A DNA stretch of 64,000 nucleotides from Hymenopellis radicata (GCA_015501595.1 JADNRX010000001.1:310001-374000); one strand, 5' to 3'; counted from the first letter of the stretch, positions 31,500 to 44,419 are shown. A program made the numbers and translations. The notes: generated by a model from the letters alone, not told the origin.

Positions 31500-34434
31500 A
31501 TGGATCCCCTCGACACCCATCCCATATTCTCCCTGCCAAAGACAGCGACTGGTCCCCTCAACGATGCCCGCAACTGGCTCGAGCTATCGACGAGCACGCT
31601 GCCAAACTTTACCCATGTCAGCCAGACGGACGACGGGCCCGCGCCCTCTGGCAGGCGGCAGGTCATGGTCCTACGCGACTCAGATCTCATCGTCGCTGCT
31701 GGCAAGGAACTCAGGATAACCCATCTTGGTGACACGAAAATCAGTCAAAGTACGCAGAAGCAGTACAAGGTGCTCATTATATGCGTCTTTCAAGACTTGG
31801 TTAATTCACGCTTTTGAGCAGACGCTACATGTTCCCAATGTGCAGTTTGACATCCACCAAATAGCACTCAATCCAAGCGGAAAGCTTCTCGCAGTCGCAG
31901 GCGCGTTCCAAGTCGCCGTGATTGTTCTTCCGCGCCCAGGTTTCTCGCGTCTCGTCCCAGACACATTGGATTGCAAGTCCGTCTTCTCTTGATTTCCTTT
32001 AGGCGTTCATTTGACAGACTTTATAGGTCTGTTCAAGTTGGCCAATTCCACCATGCATCCACGTCCTCGCCACCCATCGCCAAGATAGATTGGCATCCAT
32101 GGGGCGAGGCTGGAACAACACTTTTGGTTATGACTATAGACGGCAAACTGAGGCTCGCATTTTCGTCAACTTTCTTCCCAACAAAATACTGATTGCCGCG
32201 TTAGGGAGTACGACATAGCAGTTGATGCTGAAGATCCTCAGCAACTGTTGACCTTTGTTTCTGACAAAAAGTCTGGCAAATCTTTTGTGGATGAAGACCC
32301 GGACGACCGCCAAGTTGCATCATTTGCACTTGGGAAAGGTCGTGGGGACTGGGGGCCTTTGACCATCTATGCTGTCATGAAATCTGGCGACATCTACTCA
32401 ATATGTCCTTACATGCCACGAAATGCGCAAGTCCTGTTCAATTATCGTTCACCAACTCAGATTAAGCCTCTCATAGGTCCGTGCCTGCTGCTTATGTTCA
32501 TTCGCTGGAATGCTTCATCTCGGCGAAACGCGAGCTTCTCTCTCAAGAAAACACGTCTTCGGCGTCTAAAAACCTGAATATAATCTATGACTATCAGCAA
32601 AAATATGTCGCAGCCCTAGTGAAACAACTACCTGCAAGCGCTATTCTTCCTACGTCCTCTCGAAACGTTTCTTTGCATGCCCCCAGCACCATGAAAGTCT
32701 CGCCGTCTCGGCAAGGGCCGTTTCTGCTTCAGCCTTCACCACGCATATTGGAAAATAGCGAAGGCGGAGCAGCAACGGATATTGTGTACCTTTCCTTTGG
32801 TGAGGGATACGACGATGAGGAGGCGACAGAAACGGAACACTTGGGTGTCGTGATGGTCGTATACCAGGATGGAAGAGTCGATGTCTGTCTTGACGTAGAA
32901 AAGGTGGAAGCTAGATGGGACAACAAGGTAAGCCATTTTGTTCCCGGTGACTACGATACTCATATATCCACTCAGTCGCTGACTACAGAGCTTCCCATGC
33001 TAGCTGTCTACGAAACCATTGATCTTGGCCTCATCTCGCAGCTCTCGTCGATATCGGCCTCAGGGAGATGCTTGCGCTCCTTGAAGCTAACTATCCGGTG
33101 TTTATGGTCGATCCAATACATGACGATGCACTGTACATCTATCACGCATTCGGAGTGCATGCTCTTCACCTTGGACCTGTACTGGAAAGCCTAACTGTTG
33201 CGCTCAAAGCCGACGACGACGACGTAAACGAAGCTCTTACAAAAGCTCTTCAAAAATCAGCCACCACCAATGTCCAAATGATTCTGTCAACGTTATCAGT
33301 GGAGAAGAAGTACCTTTGTGGCCTCTCGCTTCTCAGGTTTTCTAACTAGTCTCACAGATGTTCAAATCCTGTCATAGCTGTGACAATACCTGACAACGTC
33401 TACCTAACGTACAGCATATTCATCCTCACCTCCGCAATGCGAATAACAACATTCAACCTCGTCCTCCGCTCCGAATCTCCCAAGTCACGACCCGTGGAAC
33501 TTCCTACTCTTGACGAACCCGCGGAAAGCTCTTCAAAGGATATAAGCAAATGGTTAAAACCTTTGGAAGGACCACCACCATTTATCTCAATCCTCAGGGA
33601 AACATTCCAAATCCCAGACATACTCTCACGCCCATCTGGTTTGCCTTCCAATCCGCGGTTATCCCTACCTCAGTCTGCAAAAGGTGAATTCGTCCTGACG
33701 CCCGACAGCCTGCGGTACCTCGCGACAACTGTCAACCAGATGAGCAACCAGATTCGCGATGCACAGTTCGCACACCGCGATAGTATGAACCGCGCCTCAC
33801 TCCTCCGAGAAGAGTTAAACAACATGTGTGGAAAGGCGGGCGAATTGCAGCGGCGTCTCCAGCGGTTGAATGGTGCCGGTTCGATTGCTGTTAGGACGAA
33901 GATTCAGCGGGCACAGGATCGGCATAGGGACTTGATGACCAGGCTTGATCGGATGTTGCAACATATGATGGACCAGGCGTCACCGGAACTTAGCGAGCAC
34001 GAGACGAAGTGGTTTGAGGAGCTCAAAAGGATGAAGCAAGAGCTTATCGGTTCGGGGCAGTATGATGGTAACTCGCTTGTTGCTCGGGCGGCTTTGGTGA
34101 GACTGTTTTCTTTCTCTGGCTATACTTTGCTTACAATATTTTAGTTGCAACGCGAATACGATCGCATACTTCCTGAGCTGAAGACATTGTTGGAAAAGGA
34201 GAGAGCGTGGAAGGCCAAGCACGCGCAACGAGACTCTGGTCTTGGTGTGTCCAAGCATTCGAGATTGGGAAACGATCTACTCTTGAGTCTGTTGTATTTT
34301 CTGCCTGGCTTCTGCATGACGCTCATGTTCTTCCTAGACAAGCTCGTATACATGAACTTGAGGATAACATCTCACGCCTGGCTTCCAAGTTGGAGGTTCC
34401 TTTGAGCGCACCTCCAGCTTCCGACGCTGATTGA
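31500..34434 (+). CDS. NUP82: Nucleoporin Nup82/Nup88-like
   Basis: ATG at 31500 ([15 protein letters not shown]). The N-terminal half is a beta-propeller-like region: [107 protein letters not shown]. The C-terminal third is coiled coil ([69 protein letters not shown]). Propeller plus C-terminal coiled coil, with '[16 protein letters not shown]' in the propeller, is the Nup88/Nup82 layout: a cytoplasmic-side nuclear pore subunit in mRNA export. Stop at 34434. Roughly 800 residues over many exons. Confidence 0.82.
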
Positions 34435-34641
34435 TCGATATTGTACTTGCAATCCTAACTGTACCATTCTGATGTGCTATTTTTTGAGTTAGCTTTCCAA
34501 ATGGGGGTTGTACGAGTAAACCAGCCAATGATGCGTCATTCATGCCCTGAAATTTGGTTCCGCGGTGGCAATTCACTATCAAGTACACAAGTGAGATACT
34601 GTAGAAATACAGGTACATCGAACGTGAGTAAGGTATCCTCA

Positions 34642-37087
34642 TTAGTAGACGTAGCGGACTGTGAACAAGATTCGTCAGTTGTACACAAACGAGGGGCCAA
34701 CTGGACGTACAATCTGGATTTTCGTGGTCGGTTAGATCGTCGAAGGCATGGCTGTGAGTAATGTTCTCGTTCGTGTCCTCTCCACTAGCCTTAGTCTCGG
34801 CGACTTTCTGAGCCCTGCGCTTGAGCACGTTGAGACGCATCAGGCGCGCTCTCAGGAACGCAATAGCCGCGAGCTGGACGCCGTACATGACGATGTGAGA
34901 AACCCAGGCCTTGTAGTATTTCGGCGCATCGTCTGAGCGGAAGACCTGTGGACCAATGGCATTCCCCACAGCCCAGGCGCTATGGAATGACATAAGCTTG
35001 ACGGATAACATGAACGGCATGAATCGGAGCTCACACAAAGACAAGCGTTGAGGCTACAACTTGCTTCGTTCGCTGCGGTACTTTGTCAGCCGTCCAATAA
35101 TTCCAAGAAAACGGAAGGACGTACTCCCGCAATGTTTCCAGACATGACCGCCAAGTTGAGTGTCGCGACAGCGCCAAAACCTTGTGTGCAGTAAAAGGCC
35201 AACAGGAGGCCCACTTTGGTCTTGGCGGACGTTTGTACAGCTAGAAAAGGTTGAGTCTCGTTTCTTTGGGACTTTAAGGCAGTCTTACTCATAAAGACAA
35301 TGGTGCCGGCCACATTCGGAAGCGTATAAAGCTGTTCAAAGACTGGTTAGCAGTCGGCTTGATCCAAAGACAGAGAGAACTCACGAAAGCGAGAAGAAGT
35401 TTCTGATTAAGTTTCTTCGACAAATACGCTGCGCTGAACAGGAATAGCATGATAATGACACCTTCGCATAAAAATGAGCCAGGAGCGGTCGAGATAGGTA
35501 GGAGCTGAAGCCACCTTGAGCTATGGCAAGTAGATAAGTCTGCAGGACAGTGAAGCCCTAGTGAAGAGCTGTAAGCTGACCATCACCATAGGTAAACTGG
35601 AGACTTACAAACGCGGTCAAGATAATGTTGGAGAATGCGCCGATACCACCCGTAGGAAGAGCATTGGTGAACGATATGAGCACAATCGCCCAGACAGTCA
35701 AATCCTTGAAGGCCTCGACTACCGTATGATTCAGCATCCGGTGTCTCCAAGCGGAATGAAACCGAACGCACCTGCTTGGTGCATCTTGAATTCCTTGTTC
35801 TGAATACCCGTTTCATTCTTCCTCACACGCTCCGCAATGAGAATACGGTCTTCCTGGCTCCAGCACTTGGCACGCATCGGACTGTCGGGAAGCCAGTAGC
35901 CAACAAACAAGCCCCAAACAAAGGTGACGCATCCCAGGAGCTAGATGTTTTATGAGCAAAGTCATCGAAGCGGGAAAAGCGCAACGAACGGTGAACAAGA
36001 TTTGCCAGTTCTTCAGTTTCGCATGATGAATCTGGGCGATTCCGTATGCAATGAGACCACCGACGCATTGCTGGAAGCCATTCATCGAGTAGAAGGATCC
36101 GATGACCAATGCTTGCTCATCGCGGGTATACCACATCGTTGAGCTGTCGATGAAGGTTAAACGGCTCAAAAACCACAAACACGCGGGGACACGTACAGAA
36201 AGACAAAGGCGGGTTGACAGATACACTCGAACATGCCCAGAGAGTTCTCACCACAACCAGACCAGCGAAATTATTGCAAGCTGCTGTGCATGCCAACACG
36301 GCTCCCCAAGCCATGATGCTATCCGGATATAAGAACATACATCAAATGATTGCAGAGCATACGCACTTGAAGGAGAGGTATTTGGCGATTGGAAGACGTT
36401 GAAGCAGGCGGTTTGTAGGGAACTCCCAGGCCAGACTAACAGAGACAATAAGTCCGAATTCCCTAAGAGAGGTTGGCAAAACGCACATGGCGATGTACAC
36501 TGGAAAATGAGTTAAAGATCGGTTTAAGTCTAAACGCGCGATATCGCTTACCACAGGTCGTCAACCAGGCGTATTGTTGCCCAACAAGGTGTGTATCTTC
36601 TTGATACCCATGATAGAGGCAAAGCTCATTGTCCTGGGAATTCTTATTAGGTTACAAAATCGTAGTGCACAAAAGAATGCCTACCCTTTATCCAAGCTCT
36701 GTGCGACTGTTGAATGTCAGTATGGCAATGCCAAGCTTGTGCGCTGCACTCACAGTATGTTACGACCATTACAACCTAAGCAACAGTCTATGAGTACTCA
36801 GAGGAACGCGGTGAGAGAAGTTAGCCTCACCAAGACGCGTTTATGAACCATCCACCGAAGACGCCTGTTCGTTTCGTCGTCGATGACGACAGGCGCGGAG
36901 GACTGTGCAGCGAAAAAGTTCGCGACTTCGTCGTCAATACCAGCATGGCGAGCTAACGGGCGTCATGAACAAGTGCGTCGCGAAAGAAAGAAAGGGAAGA
37001 CCCACGTTGACCGGTAGATCCACTACGAATGGACCCCTTCTCGTAGTCCTCCATCATCTCACTGACGTGCTTGCCCGTGTCCGTCAT
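34642..37087 (-). CDS. MFS permease (nicotinate/allantoate permease type)
   Basis: About 12 membrane helices spread over many exons: VVMVVTYCVQSLDKGTMSFA, GIKKDTHLVGQQYAWLTTC, EFPTNRLLQRLPIAKYLS, AWGAVLACTAACNNFAGLVV, TMWYTRDEQALVIGSFYSMN, GGLIAYGIAQIHHAKLKNWQ, AIVLISFTNALPTGGIGAF, LAFYCTQGFGAVATLNLAVM, SAWAVGNAIGPQVFRSDDAP, and the C-terminal family signature AFDDLTDHENPDFRYVY with the last residues added by splicing (stop 34642-34644). The likely start is ATG 37087 (MTDTGKHVSEMMEDYEKGS). Between DALVHDAR and ARHAGIDDEVANFF (about 36955-36962) the frame slips by one base. It is divergent to the GH105 gene 340 bp away, which suggests, but does not prove, that it imports a product of that pathway. 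Confidence 0.87.
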
Positions 37088-37426
37088 GGTGTCCTGTACC
37101 TGTGGATGATCCCGATGGAGCTTGAGAACCGAGGAAAAAAGAAGGCATGTCTTTATAGTAGCTTCAAGTCGAGATGGAGATCCTTGGAGGTCGGGTGATG
37201 ATCTGCGCCTGGCTTGGTATGATAGCTTCCGCAACAAATTACATTCCTGCCCAGGCGAGAACGTACCATGGGGAACTCTCTCGATGATTTTCCCCACACC
37301 GGGCCGTCCAGCGGCGCGGCGCTATTCGATGTCGATCATGAGATGAGCTTCAAAAAAAGCTCCGGCTTCGCAGTCAAAAGCTCCGCCTTGAACTCGTTTC
37401 GAATTTATGCCCCAACGCCGCCTACA
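37088..37426. promoter_or_regulatory. Divergent promoter, MFS permease / GH105
   Basis: About 340 nt between the two start codons. A plus-strand open frame from 37268 runs into the GH105 5' region but has no family character. No clear operator seen. Confidence 0.45.
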
Positions 37427-38851
37427 ATGTCTGAGAGAAACGTCAATCCGCGCAAAGTGTGTACGCCACACAAACGTACTGACCAGATTGTTCTCACATC
37501 CCGTATTAGGTCGCCGCTGTGAAGCACATTAAAAACTTGATCAACTGCCTCGTTAATATCAAGGATGCGACTGGCGAATTCCTTTTGACTCTGCCAGATG
37601 GCAGAATCATCGATGCGAAAGGGTGGAACGACTGGGAGGTACGCCGACCATATAAACGCGCCTGTCACTATCTGATGATCTGTCGTTACTAGTGGACGCA
37701 CGGTGTCGGTCAGTTACCTCAAACTTCCGATCACCGCGGGCTCACCTAGGCTCACCTAGGACTGTATGGCGTCCTCAAATTCCACGAAATAACCGGCGAT
37801 CAAGAGGCGCTTGACATCGCACTAGCCTGGTTTAAGGCGCGCTTCGAGATAGGAACGACCAAGGTACGTGATATCCAACGCTGAAGCGCTGAAGGGTCAA
37901 CTAGGTCTGAAATTCATGCAAATAGAATGTAAACACCATGTCGCCGTTGCTCACGGCTGCCTACCTCCATGAAAGCAAAGCCGCCAACTATCTGGTTCAT
38001 CTGGATTCATGGGCCGAGTGGGTGATGTACGAAATGCCGAGAACAGAGGAGGGCGGCCTGCAACATATAACCTATCTCACACCGAACTACCAACAACTCT
38101 GGGATGACACTTTGATGATGACCGTGTTGCCTCTCGCGAAGATTGGATTGGTCCTGAATCGTCCTGCGTATGTAGAAGAGGCGAAGCGTCAATTCATCCT
38201 ACAGTAAGTGTCCGCACGTTCACTTGGTTCAACAAAGCTGAAAACGTCTTCAGTATCAAGTACTTGCAAGACATACAAACGGGACTCTGGTTCCATGGTG
38301 AGTATTTTAGGATGACTTGTTTCGGGAACTTACCTTCATCAGGTTGGACGTTTGACGGTCGCCATCATTTCGGACGCGCTCTGTGGGGTCGTGGCAACTG
38401 TTGGGTTACAGTATCCATTCCGGATTTCATCGACATGCTCCAGCTTCCGGAGACTGACGGCGTCCGACTATTCCTCTTGACTTCCCTGGTCGCACAGATC
38501 GATGCCCTCGTGAAATATCAGGACGAGAAGACCGGCCTATGGCACACGATCCTTGACGATTCTACCTCATATTTGGAGTCGTCGTGTACGGCCGGATTTG
38601 CCTATGGAATACTGAAGTCAATACGTCTGCGACTTATTCCGAGGGAAGACAGATACGTCAACTGCGCGAAGAAGGCAGTCCAAGCGATACTTGACAATAT
38701 CACCGAGGATGGGGAGCTGAAGTTGGTATCTTTTGGGACGCCGGTATTCGATAACATCGACGAGTATAAGCAGATACCATTGTCGAGCATGCCGTACGGC
38801 CAGAGTTTGGCACTTCTAGCTGTGACGGAACATCTTAGAACATTCCTGTAA
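37427..38851 (+). CDS. GH105 unsaturated (rhamno)galacturonyl hydrolase-like
   Basis: ATG at 37427; MSERNVNPRK joins across an intron to VAAVKHIKNLINCLVN. Then IKDATGEFLLTLPDGRIIDA, KGWNDWE, THGVGLYGVLKFHEITGD, PLLTAAYLHESK, YLTPNYQQLWDDTLMMTVLP (with the DDTLMM motif and likely catalytic Asp of GH88/GH105), KYLQDIQTGLWFHGW, FGRALWGRGNCWVTVSIPD, YQDEKTGLWHTILDD, YLESSCTAGFAYGILK and MPYGQSLALLAVTEHL. An alpha/alpha-barrel hydrolase that removes the 4,5-unsaturated uronic acid from pectin-lyase products. No signal peptide, so it is probably intracellular, acting on imported oligosaccharides; the divergent MFS permease fits this. Confidence 0.9.
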
Positions 38852-41800
38852 AGTAGCAATGTAGCATATCATCGCTCTACGACCATTCCGTTGACAGATC
38901 CGCATACAAAGGCGGAGTGGACGAGGTACCACAGGAACATTTGTGTCGCACGAGTTCTGATTGCATATCTAAAAAGACGAAAGGAATGTTTTGAGCCGGC
39001 ACGTTGGGAACGGCAGCATGGATCTCGTCGATTCCCCTTCACACAGACTCAGTACCATTCAAGACGCAGCTGAATCCCTCAGTCGCTCTTGGGAGGATGA
39101 ATAAAGACATCATGCAAAAGTTTGATGCTGTGAGAGTCGAATTAGTGGATATCAAGACGTGTAAGAGGAAGACAAACTTCAGACGAGGCCAATATTCACC
39201 CTATCAAGAAGCGCGATGGATGCAACCACGAAAGGGTTGGTCCAGTGGCGAAGGTGTGTTGTCTACGAAGAAGAAAGGGCATGTCAAGGACGGATGCCGG
39301 ACGATGCCTGACGGACTTACCGGAAGACCTCGTGCTCAGGCCACACCGCTCGCAGAGCGAGTCAAGGTGGGGGAAAATGCCCAAGTGCCACCAGCGCCAA
39401 ACGAAGGCTTTTATAGACGCGGGAGATCATCAGCTTCCGGATGGAGGTTTCCAATTGCAGTTCATCGATAGCGAATTTCAGAGTCCGAGGACAAGTGGGG
39501 TAAAGACAAGGCCGGCAATCGCGATTCGCGCCAGCTTGACAGACCTCACTTTCAACATCAAGGAAGATTTCGGGAACCTCCGAGCACGAACTACATCTAC
39601 GTCAGGAGTCAATCTGAGTACATTAATTTTAAGAGAGCACCTACTGCTGCCATCCGAGAGGATAAGAGATAGCACGCCACCGTAGAAATCTGCTGGCCTC
39701 GAAGACAGGGGGCTGGATTCCAGATTAGATCTCTATACTAGTGCTAGAGAATGAAGCGCACTGGTCCCGCGATCCACAAAGTGCCGATGAGAACGAGAAC
39801 CGCATGCCTTCAAGGCTCGAAAATAGAATGGCAGAGTCATGCTGATAGACTTAGGTCAGTTTCTTTGTGATCTGGCAGCCGAGAAGTTAACATTTGAATG
39901 GCTCTGACTGCTTTAAGCGAGAGGCCAACAAGATGGAGCTGATATCGAGGGTCGTAATTGCCTTGTCGAGCGCCGCAAGAACTCTGGTCGACCATGTGAA
40001 TACGGGGGGTCCAGGGGCTAGGAATGCGTGTGTGGCAAATGAACGAAAGCTCGTAATCCGCGCGGCAGGTGTCAAACTGGCTATGTCCAAATGTTCGTCA
40101 AAACGACGTTAATGAAGGCAAATGTAGCGAAATACCATGACCTAGCAGCCTAGTGAGTGTCTAGTACTACATCGGTTTCTAAATCGTTCATACCGTTTGA
40201 ACTCGTGTCATGAAAACATTGCGTCTCGATATGTCTAGTCGCCGGAAGTGCCGGTAGAAATCCGCATCAAGTTGCTTGCCATAGGCGCTCCAGTATGTCC
40301 GACGATGACAGGTTGATGACAGTTGGATATAAACGTCCTCAAAACTACGCGGTCAATGTCCGACGCAATTAGACGTTTAGGATAGTTTAGTAGGATATTA
40401 CCTTGACAGAAAGCGAAAGAATAGTATTGAGTGGGCGGTTTATATGTGGTCCGCTTTAGCCGATATCCTGAAACTCGCATCAGATGTCGTAGGTTGGTTT
40501 TCAGAAAAATGACATGGACGCGTAGGATGTGGAAGAGAATGGGGAGGAAAGATGTCTGGCGCGGCTGTGGGAATTCGCAAAGAATGCAAGGTATATTGTG
40601 CCAGGGTGCCAGGAAGCAGGTTCACCATACAACGCCACAGAAAAAGCCAGTGTAGTGGTTTTCCTGGAGACGATGCCTGTCCTGGTAAGGGTGGTTGGAG
40701 AGCTAGGTATTGCTGTCGTCAGAATGCTGGACATTCACCGATTTGGACGGGCTAGAGCGCCCCAGATTACGCTAGATGTCGAAAGAACTAGCATATATCA
40801 TGAGAGCACGTTCAGCAGGTGGATAACGACTCACGGAAGGGAAATCGGGACGTTTCAAGCGCATATATCCTGCTTCTAGCGTGTTTTTTTCCTCGCATGT
40901 AACAGGAAGTGGGACTTTTCCTCAAGAGCATCGGAGAATTTGTATGGGCCGCGGCGATGAAGTCGCCGTCGACAGCAGGCCAGCTTTAAGTCATCGAGGA
41001 GCTTTCTTGGCACGTAATTGTAATCCGAAGCCTCTTGATGGTGGCAGGTCTCCGTCAAGACGGTGAGCGGAGAGAGCGATTCGGCAGTACCCGAGCTGGC
41101 CGCCTTGGCCCAAAAAGGCGAACGACGCGTCCAAGCTTAATTAAAGCATTCCTGTTAGTTTGGATTCTACAGTATGAACACTGAAGAGCTTATTTACGCG
41201 TACTCGTATAAACATGGATACGCGAACCACCATCGGTAACGTTGATTTACCTGCCGGAAGTTCTAAAGTCCTGGTGGGGATGTGTAACGCTGAGTTTAGA
41301 AAGAAGACAATAGCCTCGCCTCATATGCGGAGTTGAAAGTGGAGGTGTTGCCTGAAGCTATCAGATAACCATTGTTCGAAGCTGGCGATGGCAGGTATCA
41401 TCATCAGAAGCACGCCTGACGAGTCGACGACAGGCGGAGTCAGAAAAAAGAATGAACACAGAGCTTACATGCAGCAAGGAGACCATACGACACCGCTAGT
41501 ATAGAGAAGTGAAGATCTCAATTGAGTGGGTTGACAACATCACAAGTGTCTAGTAGTACAGCTCCATCAATCCCACACATGGAACCATGCTGGATGCAGT
41601 TGTTTACATCTGGGCCCTTGCCTGGATTAATAAGGACGTCGCCCAAAAGCGAGGGATCTACAAGAGACGAGTCAGAGCGAGCAAGACCAGACACAAGAAG
41701 CACCTACTTCAAACGAAGCCGATATTCACCCAAACAAGAAGCGCGATGCAAATCAAACGCACACAGGTTGGTCCGACGCTGAGAGTAAAGGACCGCACTT

Positions 41801-42265
41801 TCAAGACGAGTTAGAAGTGTGGCGTAGGGAGAAACGGATAACCTACCTCACGAGGAATGCCAGAACGCGCGACCAGGTGGGGGATCGAGTCCAAGTTGTA
41901 AAAGACGCCGTGAATGTTTTTATATATGCACAAGGGATTGGTCAGCCCATCGATAACAATTCAAGTTCCGGATGAAGATCGGATAGTCGACGAGCTCAAC
42001 GTCAACAAGCGCCGTGCTGGTGGATCCTTGTGTACTTACGAGTAAATGGGAGATGCCGAGCTCCGGCTGACCGGCTTTGTTGCTGCCAAATAGGCACCAT
42101 CACTGTCTGACAACACAATTTCCTGACTCCCATCTCGTTCTTCATCGTCTTGCAGGTTGTGAGGCAGTGTAGTCGTTGGTCAGTAGGCTGAGGGTGCTGT
42201 GAGGTGTGTTGTTCGTTTTCTTACCAAATCCCAACTTTTTTTACTTACCCCTCAGAAGATTTAGA
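38852..42265. other. 3.4-kb region without a convincing gene
   Basis: No frame here shows family features or consistent splicing. Minus-strand fragments such as SSILTTAIPSSPTTLTRTG (about 40730-40500) and ITSFRSFATHAFLAPGPPVF (about 40090-39890) are protein-like but interrupted. Two diverged direct repeats occupy its ends (separate entry). It could be decayed gene or transposon sequence. The last 100 bases should carry the promoter of the zinc-knuckle gene. Confidence 0.45.
39060..42010. repeat. Diverged direct repeat pair (about 39060-39480 and 41590-42010)
   Basis: Copy 1 contains AATATTCACCC, then AAGAAGCGCGATG, then GGTTGGTCC at about 39190-39243. Copy 2 contains ATATTCACCC, AAGAAGCGCGATG and GGTTGGTCC at about 41722-41776 in the same order and strand. 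Further matches lie to the left (AATAAAGACAT... against AATAAGGACGT...) and to the right (a TATAAAA box and a CCCCCACCT word on the minus strand in both). Estimated by eye; overall similarity is moderate, so the copies are old. Confidence 0.5.
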
Positions 42266-43055
42266 ATGGCGTTCCAGTTTTCCAGGAAGGGTTGCTTCAA
42301 GTGCGGAAATCGTGAGCCAATTACCACCGGAATGGGCGCTTTCTTATGTTGCTTCAGTCGGTCACATTGCCGAGAATTGTTCCTCCGAGCAGCGGTTATG
42401 CTACAACTGTCGCCAACCGGGACATGAGTCCTCTGCTTGTCCTTCTCCGCGCACTGTCTCTGCGAAACAGTGCTACTCCTGCGGCGGCGTCGGACACATC
42501 CAAGGTCTGTCTGCATAGTACATTACATCATTTCCTATGTCGAAACCTGGATCAGCGGAATGCCCTAGCTTGAGGATTCAACAAGGAGCAGCGGGTCAAA
42601 AGTGCTACGTATGAGTTTTCTGCTTCGTCTCCATCTAGGTCTCAATAGTTTATCCTATGCAGAACTGCGGTCGCATTGGCCACATCGCGCGCGCTTGCCC
42701 AACTGCAGCGGGTGGTGGTTTTGCGTCCCGCGCTCCACCTCCCGGAAGGTCCCTCAACACCTCCACATTGCCCCCGGTCAAGTGTTACAGGTGTGGTGGC
42801 CCGAACCATATGGCTAGGTCCGTTGTATCTTGTTCGTTCTGAATCTCAGTATCCTAACGGTAAGCGTAGGGACTGTTTGGCTACTCCCGGAACGTTGGGC
42901 GAAGGTGCTATCGCTGCCAACAAGAACAAGACCTGTTACAAGTGCCAACAAGAGGGTCACGTACGTATCTTATCTTCCTCCGCCGCACGAATTGTGGCTT
43001 AGATGCATCTTAGATTGCGAGGGACTGCCCCGAGGCTGACACTTTTGTCGCCTAG
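42266..43055 (+). CDS. GIS2: CCHC zinc-knuckle nucleic-acid-binding protein (Gis2/CNBP)
   Basis: Small protein made almost entirely of CX2CX4HX4C zinc knuckles. Splicing five short introns gives six: CFKCGNLGHIAENC, CYNCRQPGHESSAC, CYSCGGVGHIQAEC, CYNCGRIGHIARAC, CYRCGGPNHMARDC and CYKCQQEGHIARDC, ending DTFVA at a TAG (43053-43055). ATG at 42266 (MAFQFSRKG). Gis2/CNBP proteins bind single-stranded RNA or DNA and associate with translating ribosomes and stress granules. Several exons each carry roughly one knuckle, so introns fall inside or between repeats. About 175 residues, the usual size. Confidence 0.92.
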
Positions 43056-43234
43056 TTATCTGCTTACTGATGTATCACGCTCGTGCTTTCCGTATTTACC
43101 GCGTTCAATCTCAGTACCTACTTATGTTCGTTAGGTCTTTTTTATTTCGTGTAGAGCCTGTAAGTAAAAGCAGTCAGACCGAAGTGTAAATGAATCTGTA
43201 ATTGTCAGTTACGGCGGCGTTTACGTGAGCCCAA

Positions 43235-43979
43235 ATGAATTTGTTCCGATCCATCTTGAACGCGTCGTCGTTCTCTTCAAAATCGTGCATAGTCCGCCAA
43301 CATAGATGTCTCTTCTCACTTCCTGATTTCTCGTCCTTCTCGCCGCTCGGATCTCCTGAGCAGACCCACCATGAGCGGAAGATATTTCCGTATGTTGATA
43401 CTTAATGTTCCTCCGCCAAATTGACTCAAGCCACCGCCACAGGTATAAGCAAAGCGACCTGTATAACATAGTTTCGAACGTGGCTTCCTATCCTAAATTC
43501 ATTCCATACTGTACTGCGACGCGTATCCTGCGCACGTCGGAGGAAAACGGAAGCACGCTCATGGATGCGGAGATGACGGTGGGGTTCATGTCGTTCGAAG
43601 AGAGCTACGTGAGCAAGGTCACTTGCAAACCTCATGAATCTGTGCAGGTGAATATTTCTCTAATAGTCAAGTTACCAACGTCACCATGAAACCCTAGGCA
43701 GTCGCGTCATCGTCTACACCGCTCTTCAAAACGCTGACAACGACGTGGCGGTTTCAACCTGCATCGCCCCAGTCACCGCACTCATCTGGCGCCGTTCTGC
43801 GGACTGACAAACGTGCGGCGGATGATGGGCCGACACTGGTCACTCTGGATTTATCATTTGCTTTCGCCAGTCCTGTGCACGCCGCAGTCTCATCTACCTT
43901 TTTCGGGCAAGTATCAAAAATGATGGTCAAGGCATTTGAGGAACGATGTTTAGAAGTTTATGGCATCGGACGCGCATAG
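43235..43979 (+). CDS. COQ10: Coenzyme Q-binding protein Coq10 (START-like)
   Basis: ATG at 43235, MNLFRSILNASSFSSKSC, a typical mitochondrial targeting sequence (Arg/Ser-rich, no acidic residues). Then HHERKIFPYKQSDLYNIVSN, VASYPKFIPYCTATRIL, MDAEMTVGFMSFEESYVSKV, FKTLTTTWRFQPA, VTLDLSFAFASPVHAAVSST and FFGQVSKMMVKAFEERC. These are the hallmarks of the polyketide cyclase/START fold of Coq10, which binds ubiquinone and is needed for its use in the mitochondrial respiratory chain. Two introns (about 43391-43440 and 43648-43699). Stop at 43979. About 210 residues, normal for the family. Confidence 0.92.
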
Positions 43980-44419
43980 ATGAGTTACATTTCGAGGTAT
44001 ATAATTATGGTACATTTCGACAAGAGTGGATGACAATCCATAACTATTTGAAGCCCCAGATCACGTTGTAAATCTTTATGGAGAACAAGTAGAATGAAAG
44101 AAGAACATGCATCCAAACCATAACGAAAATCTGAGTTCCATGGTCTAGGACAGTAAAAAGGTGTGCCTGGGCCAAGTATGGCAAATGTGGCCGAGTAAGG
44201 AAGGTGGGATAGTCTGAAAAGTAGAGTAGAGGCTGGGGAGGGGGTCAGAGGCCTCCCTAGATTGATGAATTGGAACTGGGTTGACGACGTTTGGAACGTG
44301 AGAATGTTGCTGACAAAAGTGGCGGCTTCCCGGCTTCTGGGCATTTGGAAGGAAATTTAGATCTACAAGCACTTTCAAACGTTATGGATTGTCATCCAGT
44401 AATCACAGATGTAGAAGAG
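43980..44419. other. Intergenic, convergent 3' ends
   Basis: Lies between the 3' ends of COQ10 and the minus-strand GST-like gene. Short open frames occur on both strands, but none is convincing. Confidence 0.5.

Noticed and set aside
39004..39471. 155-codon basic frame in the gene-free stretch
   Set aside because: It coincides with one copy of the diverged repeat, and the other copy does not conserve the frame, so it is unlikely to be coding.
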